A stretch of DNA of 64,000 nt. Source: Rariglobus sp967755175. GTDB lineage: Bacteria; Verrucomicrobiota; Verrucomicrobiia; Opitutales; Opitutaceae. The stretch spans positions 29,943 through 93,942 of the forward strand of contig CBRAFO010000005.1 in assembly GCA_967755175.1 (NCBI GenBank), given 5' to 3'. Shown here piece after piece: positions 25,456 through 31,716 of the stretch (its first letter is position 1; every line of letters starts with the position of its first letter). A program made the position numbers and the translations under genes. A model generated the notes under the pieces. The model was not told the origin of the DNA. It made no database searches and saw nothing but the letters and a program-made list of their open reading frames with translations.

Positions 25456-26307
25456 GTGTCGCCCGCCTTGTCCGCTTTTCTCCCTCCCGATTTTAATCCG
25501 CACAAACCGGTTACGCTCATCGCTGGCCAAGGGATCTATCCGGCCCTGATTGCGCAGGCGGTTCGCCGTGCCGGCCTTCCCCTCCGGCTCATCGCTTTCG
25601 ACGAGGAAACCCGCCCCGATTTGATCGAGTCGTTCCCGGCCCCGCACCGTCGCGTGATCCAGGTGGGCCAGCTCGGCAAGATGCTCGCCACGCTCAAAGA
25701 CTACGATGCCGGCTATGCCCTCATGGCCGGACAGATCACCCCTCGCCGCCTCTTCAAAGGTCTGCACCCCGACCTCAAGGCGGCCCGCATTTTGATGTCA
25801 CTCAAGCGCCGTAACGCCGAAACCATTTTCGGTGCCATTGCTCGCGAGATCGAGGCCCTTGGCATCCACCTGCTCGACGCCCGCAGCTTCCTCGACGACC
25901 AGCTCGCTTCCATCGGTTGCATGACCGGACGCAGCTTCCCCATCGATGACGACTATGTCGCCCACGGCGTCCAAATTGCCCGTGAATGCGCTCGTCTCGA
26001 CATCGGCCAAGGCTGCGTGGTCCGCAAAGGCACCGTCCTCGCCGTCGAAGCATTCGAAGGCACCGACGCCATGCTCCGCCGCGCAGGCGAATTCAAAACC
26101 GATGAAGCGCTCTTCGTGAAAACCGTGAAGGCCCGGCAAGACTACCGCTTCGACGTGCCCTGCTTCGGACTGAAGACATTGGAAACCATGCGCGAAGCCG
26201 GCCTCAAAGCCGCCGCGCTCGAAACCAACCGCGTCATCCTCCTCGATAAGCCCGCGGTCCTCGCCCAAGCGAAGTCCTGGGGCATTCAGCTTCTCGGCTT
26301 CGAATGA
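25456..26307 (+). CDS. lpxI: UDP-2,3-diacylglucosamine pyrophosphatase LpxI (DUF1009)
   Basis: About 283 residues from GTG 25456; TTG 25468 is also possible. Starts further upstream (ATG 25363) would place the kinase terminator inside the coding sequence and give a Cys/Arg-rich, unlike-family N-terminus, so I reject them. The family signatures are VTLIAGQGIYPALIAQAVRR, QVGQLGKMLATLKDYDAGYA, MAGQITPRRLFKG, LDDQLASIGCMTGR and the C-terminal domain with VEAFEGTDAMLRRAGE, RQDYRFDVPCFGLKTLETMR and AAALETNRVILLDK. LpxI cleaves UDP-diacylglucosamine to lipid X in lipid A synthesis, replacing LpxH. Confidence 0.9.
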   Translation: MSPALSAFLPPDFNPHKPVTLIAGQGIYPALIAQAVRRAGLPLRLIAFDEETRPDLIESFPAPHRRVIQVGQLGKMLATLKDYDAGYALMAGQITPRRLFKGLHPDLKAARILMSLKRRNAETIFGAIAREIEALGIHLLDARSFLDDQLASIGCMTGRSFPIDDDYVAHGVQIARECARLDIGQGCVVRKGTVLAVEAFEGTDAMLRRAGEFKTDEALFVKTVKARQDYRFDVPCFGLKTLETMREAGLKAAALETNRVILLDKPAVLAQAKSWGIQLLGFE

Positions 26308-26411
26308 TCCGCTCCTGATTTCCACATAAGCCTGCATTAGCAATCTCTACGCGGGCCGTTTGTTCCCATGCCCGCGCTTGCCTCCTCGACTGCCCTGACC
26401 ATTTTTCACTT

Positions 26412-26894
26412 ATGAAGAACGATGTCGTGCCAGTAATTGTCAAAGGAGTGATGCCCACCTCCAATGGCTGCGCCGTCTTCCTCGGCGACGACAACAAGAC
26501 GTTCGTCATCTACGTCGATCATTCAGTGGGAAATGCCATTCAGATGACCCTTGATGGCGTCAAAAAAGAGCGCCCGCTGACCCACGACTTGATCGGCCAT
26601 ATCCTCACCGGCTTGGGTGCATCCATCGACCACGTCGTTATCAATGACGTCAACGAAGGCACGTTTTTCGCCCGTATTCTCCTGCGCATGGAAAACGAAC
26701 TGGGCAAAAAGATCGTCGAGCTCGATGCCCGTCCGAGCGACTCAACGGTGCTCGCGCTTCAGCACCAACGCCCGCTTTTCGTTGCTCGCAAAGTCTACGA
26801 CACCGTCGAAGACATGACCGAAATTCTTGAGCGCGTGCTCCGCCAGCAAAGCGACGACACCGAGGCTTCCGAAGAGGAAGACGACGACAAGTAA
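26412..26894 (+). CDS. DUF151 bifunctional nuclease-family protein
   Basis: A 160-residue protein. It matches DUF151/BFN: VPVIVKGVMPTSNGCAVFLG with DDNKTFVIYVDHSVGNAIQM, then DLIGHILTGLGASIDHVVIN, GTFFARILLRMENE and DARPSDSTVLALQHQRPLFV. Plant and thermophile relatives have RNase/DNase activity; in most bacteria the role is not known. The acidic C-terminal tail (EASEEEDDDK) is probably flexible. It is followed after 4 bases by the tRNA-dihydrouridine synthase gene, which implies one transcript. Confidence 0.88.
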   Translation: MKNDVVPVIVKGVMPTSNGCAVFLGDDNKTFVIYVDHSVGNAIQMTLDGVKKERPLTHDLIGHILTGLGASIDHVVINDVNEGTFFARILLRMENELGKKIVELDARPSDSTVLALQHQRPLFVARKVYDTVEDMTEILERVLRQQSDDTEASEEEDDDK

Positions 26895-26898
26895 TCCC

Positions 26899-28011
26899 GT
26901 GTCGGACTCATTGCCTTCATCAGGAGCCTGCCGCTCAGCAGCTCTTCCCTCACCGATTGTTCCCGGCCCGCTGACTGCACTCGCGCCCATGCAGGACGTC
27001 ACGGATCTGGCGTTCATGGGCGTGATCGCACACTACGGCGCGCCGGATTACTTTTTTACGGAGTTCTTTCGGGTCCACGCCCAGTCGAAACTCGAGAAAC
27101 ACATCCTTCGCTCAATCGACGAAAACGCCACCGGACGCCCCATCTTCGCCCAGCTCATCGGCGAAGATCTCCATCATCTCGCTCGCTCGGCCACCGAACT
27201 CCTTCGCCATCCTGTCGCCGGCGTTGACCTCAACATGGGTTGCCCCGCACCCAAGGTTTACAAGAAAAACGTCGGCGGAGGCCTTCTGCGCGACCCGGCT
27301 AAAATCGACGAGATTCTCGGTGTCCTCCGCCAAACGGTGCCCGGACGCTTTACCGTCAAAATGCGTATCGGCTTTGAAGATACTGCGCATTTCGAACGCA
27401 TTCTTGAGCTGATCAACAAACACGACGTCGACCTGCTCAGCTTGCACGGTCGCACCGTGAAGGAGATGTATCGTAGCGAGGTTCACTACGACTATATCGC
27501 CCGTGCGGTGGCGCAGGTGAAGTGTCCCGTGCTCGCCAACGGCAACGTCACTTCCGCGTCGACCGCCATGCGCGTGCTCGCCCAGACGCGCGCTGCCGGC
27601 GTCATGATTGGCCGCCACGCGATCCGCAACCCATGGATCTTCCGCCAATGCCGCGAAGCCGTCGCTGGACGTCCGATGACACCGGTGCCGCTCTCCGATG
27701 TGCATGATTACGTCGTCCGTCTCTACGAGGCGACCGACCATCCCGGCCTCCCGGAGCGCGATCACGTGAACAAGATGAAGAAATACCTTAACTTCGTCGG
27801 ACAAGGTGTGGACGGCACGGGCGCATTTCTTCACGACATGCGTCGCACCGAAACCAAGGCCCAGCTCTTCGCCGTGTGCGACCGGCACTTGCTCAGCGAG
27901 CCGGAAAAAATCTTCGCCGATGAGCCCTATCCCGGAGTCATTGCCCGCCCCAATTGCGAAACGCCCTCCGTCGATGCAGACGGCTGTTCATTGGAGACAG
28001 TCACTGCATAA
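26899..28011 (+). CDS. dus: tRNA-dihydrouridine synthase
   Basis: A 370-residue FMN enzyme that reduces uridine in tRNA D-loops. GTG 26899 is chosen because it lies 4 bases after the DUF151 stop and gives the N-terminus leading to TALAPMQDVTDLAFM; the first ATG (26990 region) would cut into the FMN-binding strand. The catalytic Cys is about residue 115 in DLNMGCPAPKVYKKNVGGGL. Other signatures are FAQLIGEDLHHLARSATELL, FTVKMRIGFED, LSLHGRTVKEMYRSEVHYDY, VLANGNVTSAS and GVMIGRHAIRNPWIFRQ. It has the C-terminal helical tRNA-binding domain. The subfamily (DusA/B/C) cannot be fixed by eye. Confidence 0.92.
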   Translation: MSDSLPSSGACRSAALPSPIVPGPLTALAPMQDVTDLAFMGVIAHYGAPDYFFTEFFRVHAQSKLEKHILRSIDENATGRPIFAQLIGEDLHHLARSATELLRHPVAGVDLNMGCPAPKVYKKNVGGGLLRDPAKIDEILGVLRQTVPGRFTVKMRIGFEDTAHFERILELINKHDVDLLSLHGRTVKEMYRSEVHYDYIARAVAQVKCPVLANGNVTSASTAMRVLAQTRAAGVMIGRHAIRNPWIFRQCREAVAGRPMTPVPLSDVHDYVVRLYEATDHPGLPERDHVNKMKKYLNFVGQGVDGTGAFLHDMRRTETKAQLFAVCDRHLLSEPEKIFADEPYPGVIARPNCETPSVDADGCSLETVTA

Positions 28012-28061
28012 CGCTAAAAAGTAGACCCGGCCGGAGACGCCCCGTCGCTTTTCGCGTTAGA

Positions 28062-28394
28062 TCAGCGACGGATATTCACCTCTTCGATCGCCCCGGTATT
28101 CGCAGTCTCCGCAGCCTCACGTGCCGCCAAGGCCGGATGCGCCAAGATGATCAATGAATACGAAAACGCCCGGGCATTGAGCAGGTCGGGATGCGTGTGG
28201 ATCAGCTTCGGATTAATACTCCGGCAAATCGGACGTATCTCGGCGACACGCCACCCTTCGCGGATGCGCTGCCGGTATTCGTCTTCATATAAACCCTCGA
28301 TTACGAGGTAGTCTTGTAGCCCGTTGGTGGCGACGAAGCCCAACCGCCCCGGCCCGACGAGTTCTGCGACATAGCGAAGGTTGATAGCGACCAT
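28062..28394 (-). CDS. Hypothetical 110-residue protein
   Basis: A frame from ATG 28394 (MVAINLRYVAELVGPGRLGF) to 28062, facing the end of dus. The composition is protein-like, with balanced charged and hydrophobic residues (YLVIEGLYEDEYRQRIREGW, SINPKLIHTHPDLLNARAFS), and the frame is in the strand direction of gcvTH. I do not recognise a family. No SD site is visible. It is small, and its reality rests only on composition and on filling an otherwise empty gap. Confidence 0.5.
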   Translation of the reverse strand: MVAINLRYVAELVGPGRLGFVATNGLQDYLVIEGLYEDEYRQRIREGWRVAEIRPICRSINPKLIHTHPDLLNARAFSYSLIILAHPALAAREAAETANTGAIEEVNIRR

Positions 28395-28481
28395 GACGAG
28401 GAAGAGTTGTCATCAACGTGACACACCTTCGATCCGCTGCAACTCGGCGACGAGTTAAGCGAGAATCCTTCAGCCTAAACA

Positions 28482-28536
28482 TTGCCCCAAAACACCCTCT
28501 CAATCGGCGACACGCCGCCGGGGTGTTTTGGAGGCA
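28482..28536 (-). terminator. Long inverted repeat downstream of gcvH, probable bidirectional terminator
   Basis: Arms 28482-28497 (TTGCCCCAAAACACCC) and 28521-28536 (GGGTGTTTTGGAGGCA) pair over about 15 bp. An inner GC helix can form in the loop. It begins 15 bases past the gcvH stop, on the correct side to end gcvT-gcvH. The T content is inside the stem rather than after it, so intrinsic strength is uncertain. Confidence 0.6.
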
Positions 28537-28550
28537 AATTCCCCAGGCAC

Positions 28551-28934
28551 TCAGCCGACCAACTTCTCGTAAGCGGCCGCGTCGAGGAGAGTCTCGACCG
28601 AGGCGGGATCAGCCAGCTTGAGCTTGAGCATCCAGCCCGCCTCATAGGCGTCTTGGTTGACCGTCTCAGGAGCGGCATCGAGCGCCGTGTTCACCTCGAT
28701 AACGGTGCCCGCGACCGGCGAATAAAGGTCAGAGGCGGCCTTGACCGACTCGACCACACCGAACACTTGGCCGGCAGTGAGCGTCGCGCCCACTTTGGGG
28801 AGCTGCACATAGGTAATGTCGCCCAAGCTGTTTTGGGCGTAGTCGGTGATACCGATTATCGCCGTGCCGTCGCCGGCGGGCTTCAACCATTCGTGGGACT
28901 TTACGTAACGGAGACCGGAAGGAACGCTGCTCAT
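28551..28934 (-). CDS. gcvH: Glycine cleavage system H protein
   Basis: A 127-residue lipoyl carrier. It shows the family fold: RYVKSHEWLKPAGDGTAIIG, ITDYAQNSLGDITYVQLPKV, and the lipoylation site at Lys65 in FGVVESVKAASDLYSPVAGT. The C-terminal part EAGWMLKLKLADPASVETLL is also typical. It shuttles the aminomethyl group from the P protein to the T protein. It starts in the last codons of gcvT (4-base overlap). No gcvP is present in the window. Confidence 0.96.
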   Translation of the reverse strand: MSSVPSGLRYVKSHEWLKPAGDGTAIIGITDYAQNSLGDITYVQLPKVGATLTAGQVFGVVESVKAASDLYSPVAGTVIEVNTALDAAPETVNQDAYEAGWMLKLKLADPASVETLLDAAAYEKLVG

Positions 28935-30037
28935 GTGGAGGACTTTTTTAGTTGGACGAAGGGAGGTTTGACCAGCTGTAAGTTGATCAAGGTGCCGCGG
29001 ATATCCACGGCGAGCGGGGTGGAGGCGGACGCCGTGGTAACCAGCGCCGAACCAATCGCCTCGTTGAGGATCGGCGAAAGCGTGCCCGAGAGGACTTTGC
29101 CCACTTGGACGCCGTCCGGACCGAGAACCGGGGTATCGGCACGCACGATGCGACGATCGCCGGTTTTGAAGAACATGACCTTATTGGGAGCACCATTGGC
29201 TTTCTCGGCCAGCAGCGCGTCACGACCGATGAAGTCGGCGCCTTTATCCAGCTTCACGGTCCAACCGAGGCCAGCGGTGAGCGGAGAGATGTCGGCGGTG
29301 ATTTCATGGCCGTAGAGCGGATAACCGGCTTCGAGGCGCAGGCTGTCGCGTGCGCCGAGTCCCGTGAGCTCCAGGCCGTGAGCAGCGCCGGCTTGGACAA
29401 CTGCTTCGGCGAGCGCGACAGCATCACCGGCGGGATGGTAAAGTTCAAAGCCATCTTCGCCCGTGTAGCCGGTGCGGCTGATGAGGCATTGCACGCCGGC
29501 GACAGTGCCTTCGGCAAAATGGTAATAGCCAATGCGGTCGAGCTTGGCACCCGTGAGCGATTGCACGATGGCGACGGCGGTCGGGCCTTGGATTGCGAGG
29601 AGCGCGTAGTCGGCGGAGCGATCCGTGATCGTCACCGCGAAGCCCTTGGCCTGTTCGAAAATCCAAGCGACATCCTTGTCGATGTTGCCGGCATTGATGC
29701 AGAGAAAATAGTCCTCGGGGGCACGCATGTAGACGAGCAAGTCGTCCACCACGCCGCCATTCGGGTAACACATCGGCGAATAGAGCACCCGTCCAGGGAA
29801 CAACTTCGCGACGTCATTCGTCACCAGATGATTCAGGAACCGCAGGGCTTCAGGCCCCTTCACATCGACCTCGCCCATGTGGCTCACGTCGAAAAGACCA
29901 GCGGCGCGGCGCACGGCCTTATGTTCTTCCAGAATCGACCGGTATTGGACCGGCATTTCCCATCCGGCAAAGTCAACCAAGCGAGCCCCGTGGGCTGCAT
30001 GGAAATCGCGTAACGGGGTGCGTTTCAAATCACTCAT
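28931..30037 (-). CDS. gcvT: Glycine cleavage system T protein (aminomethyltransferase)
   Basis: A 368-residue tetrahydrofolate-dependent enzyme that releases ammonia and makes methylene-THF from the H-protein adduct. Signatures: PLRDFHAAHGARLVDFAGWE, MPVQYRSILEEHKAVRRAAG, LFDVSHMGEVDVKGPEALRF, GRVLYSPMCYPNGGVVDDLL, SRTGYTGEDGFELYHPAGDA, DSLRLEAGYPLYGHEI and the C-terminal barrel with GKVLSGTLSPILNEAIG. The length is standard. The 76-base leader holds a hairpin but is too short for a typical tandem glycine riboswitch, which I looked for and did not find. Confidence 0.97.
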   Translation of the reverse strand: MSDLKRTPLRDFHAAHGARLVDFAGWEMPVQYRSILEEHKAVRRAAGLFDVSHMGEVDVKGPEALRFLNHLVTNDVAKLFPGRVLYSPMCYPNGGVVDDLLVYMRAPEDYFLCINAGNIDKDVAWIFEQAKGFAVTITDRSADYALLAIQGPTAVAIVQSLTGAKLDRIGYYHFAEGTVAGVQCLISRTGYTGEDGFELYHPAGDAVALAEAVVQAGAAHGLELTGLGARDSLRLEAGYPLYGHEITADISPLTAGLGWTVKLDKGADFIGRDALLAEKANGAPNKVMFFKTGDRRIVRADTPVLGPDGVQVGKVLSGTLSPILNEAIGSALVTTASASTPLAVDIRGTLINLQLVKPPFVQLKKSST

Positions 30038-30060
30038 GCGGGCCAGACTAGGCCCACAGG

Positions 30061-30095
30061 TCGCACGGTGCGCAAGTCACTTCGCACCCGTGCGA
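30061..30095. other. Strong hairpin in the gcvT leader
   Basis: TCGCACGG (30061-30068) pairs with CCGTGCGA (30088-30095), and TGCG/CGCA continue inward past a one-base bulge, giving about 12 bp. No T run follows on either strand. It lies between the lipoprotein stop and the gcvT start and could be an attenuator, a processing stem or a weak terminator for the lipoprotein gene. Confidence 0.5.
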
Positions 30096-30113
30096 TCAAA
30101 AATACCCAACTGC

Positions 30114-30617
30114 TCAGTTCGTGTAGAACTTCACGATCTCGGCCACGATATACTTGTGGTCGGACTTGGAGATTTCGTTGGCGGCCAGCAAGGCATCGGC
30201 CTGCAGCACGCGATAGGTCATTTCCTGGAAACGATCACCTTCGGCCACGGCGGGCATCGCGGGCTTCATGGCAACCTTGATGTCACCAGGAGTGAGATCG
30301 GTCATCGCACCGAGTTCATAATCGACGCCCCAACGCAGAAAGCGCTTCTCGTATTCGTTGGCCACGGGAAGGATCACCACCGGGGTGTTTTCAAAGCCGG
30401 CTTTGCGCAGCTCAATCGTGTAGGCCGACGAGCGGTTCAACGCGATTTTGAAGGGCGTTTGGCCAACTTTCACTCCGTTGACCAACCCGGTAGCCCCTTC
30501 GGGCGTCGAGCGGACCACCACGGTCTGGGTGCGTCCTTTGCTGAACACTGCGCAGCCGGACGATAAGATAAGAAGGCCACTCGCCAGCACTGCCGGCACA
30601 AGAAATCGAAGTTTCAT
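30114..30617 (-). CDS. PEGA-domain lipoprotein
   Basis: A 167-residue lipoprotein. The signal peptide (VPAVLASGLLILSSGC) ends in the lipobox LSSGC, so the mature N-terminal Cys is lipidated. Residues about 32-75 form a PEGA-type beta module: VVVRSTPEGATGLVNGVKVG followed by QTPFKIALNRSSAYTIELRK. The remainder (ANEYEKRFLRWGVDYELGAM and later helices) is not assignable. PEGA domains usually bind surface components in the periplasm or outside. The gene precedes gcvT on the same strand but is probably separate. A possible promoter lies at about 30645-30674. Confidence 0.8.
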   Translation of the reverse strand: MKLRFLVPAVLASGLLILSSGCAVFSKGRTQTVVVRSTPEGATGLVNGVKVGQTPFKIALNRSSAYTIELRKAGFENTPVVILPVANEYEKRFLRWGVDYELGAMTDLTPGDIKVAMKPAMPAVAEGDRFQEMTYRVLQADALLAANEISKSDHKYIVAEIVKFYTN

Positions 30618-30644
30618 AAGGGTAAAGCTCGGGGAGGAGCGCTA

Positions 30645-30674
30645 GGAGTATTTTTTGCAGTTGAAAACGGTCAA
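30645..30674 (-). promoter_or_regulatory. Possible sigma-70-type promoter of the PEGA lipoprotein gene
   Basis: On the minus strand TTGACC (30674-30669) is followed after 18 bases by TACTCC (30650-30645), 28 bases before the start codon. The -35 box is good (5 of 6) and the -10 box is weak (3 of 6). Confidence 0.3.
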
Positions 30675-30795
30675 GGTGAATTATGGGAAATCACGTTCAC
30701 TTTTGGTTCGTAAAGCGTAACTAGCATCTTCACTCGATTGATCTTTGTATCGGCGGCACCAGACACGTGCCCCTCGACACCGTTCCCTCCACGCC

Positions 30796-31629
30796 ATGTT
30801 TCTCGCTTACTGGGTCCACGACCTGAGTCCGTTTGTCATCCGGTTTACCGACACGATCGGTATCCGTTATTATGGACTCTCCTATTTACTAGGCTTCGTC
30901 GGCGGCGCGTTGTTGCTGCGCGCCTATGCGCGTGCAGGTCGCTCTCAGCTACCCGAAACACAAATCTCCGACTTCATCGTCGCCATCGTAGTGGGCGTGA
31001 TGGTCGGTGGGCGACTGGGCTCGTTCCTGCTTTACGACAGCTGGCGCAATTTAGGCGAAGATCCCCTCGCCTTCTTCAAAGTTTGGAAGGGCGGCATGGC
31101 CAGCCATGGAGGTTTTATTGGCGTCGGGGTGGCGGTCGCGTGGTTCGCTCGCAGCCGAAAACTGCCCTTCCTTCATCTCTCCGACCTGATCGCTTCGGTC
31201 ACCCCGCTGGGCCTGATGCTCGGCCGCATCGCCAACTTCATTAATGGCGAGCTTTGGGGGAAAGTTTCCCACGTGCCTTGGGCCGTGATTTTCCCGGAGA
31301 GCGCGCCCGAAGGTATGCCCGTTTCCATGATTCCACCCCGCCACCCGTCTCAGCTTTACGAGGCGGCGATGGAGGGCGCGCTATTGCTGATATTGGTGCA
31401 ATGGCGGTTCTGGCGCACCGATGTCGTCCGCCGTCATCCCGGACGATTGGCGGGCGAGTTCCTCATCGCTTACGCCGTGGTGCGCATGATCGGGGAAATC
31501 TTCCGCGAACCCGATGCCGGCATCGACCTGATCTTCGGCCTCAGCCGCGGGACTTTCTATTCGTTTTTCCTGATCGTGATCGGCCTTGTCATGATCTTGT
31601 GGAGACCGCACGCCCCCAAGAAAGCCTGA
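30796..31629 (+). CDS. lgt: Prolipoprotein diacylglyceryl transferase
   Basis: A 277-residue multi-pass inner-membrane enzyme that adds diacylglycerol to lipobox cysteines. The start is ATG 30796 (MFLAYWVHDLSPFVIRF); the upstream extension is Arg/His-rich and unlike the family. Signatures: GIRYYGLSYLLGFVGGALLL, VGVMVGGRLGSFLLYD, KGGMASHGGFIGVG, the Lgt signature GLMLGRIANFINGELWGK, RHPSQLYEA and GEFLIAYAVVRMIGEIFREP. It stands alone, divergent from the PEGA lipoprotein, itself a likely substrate. Confidence 0.95.
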   Translation: MFLAYWVHDLSPFVIRFTDTIGIRYYGLSYLLGFVGGALLLRAYARAGRSQLPETQISDFIVAIVVGVMVGGRLGSFLLYDSWRNLGEDPLAFFKVWKGGMASHGGFIGVGVAVAWFARSRKLPFLHLSDLIASVTPLGLMLGRIANFINGELWGKVSHVPWAVIFPESAPEGMPVSMIPPRHPSQLYEAAMEGALLLILVQWRFWRTDVVRRHPGRLAGEFLIAYAVVRMIGEIFREPDAGIDLIFGLSRGTFYSFFLIVIGLVMILWRPHAPKKA

Positions 31630-31671
31630 GCCCTGTCCCGTTATGGCGGTGAAGCGATGAACGGCGCGGCT

Positions 31672-31688
31672 GGATGGGGTTACCATCC
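31672..31688. terminator. Small hairpin between convergent lgt and ppc
   Basis: GGATGG (31672-31677) pairs with CCATCC (31683-31688) over a 5-base loop, with GCGC elements on both outer sides. There is no T run. It is the only structure I see in the 87-base convergent gap. Confidence 0.3.
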
Positions 31689-31716
31689 GCGCACCGCTCA
31701 TCGGCGACCGAGGTAA

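Noticed and set aside
30038..30113. Glycine riboswitch ahead of gcvT
   Set aside because: The gap is 76 bases, too short for the usual tandem type, and the conserved core is not visible. Only a simple hairpin is supported.
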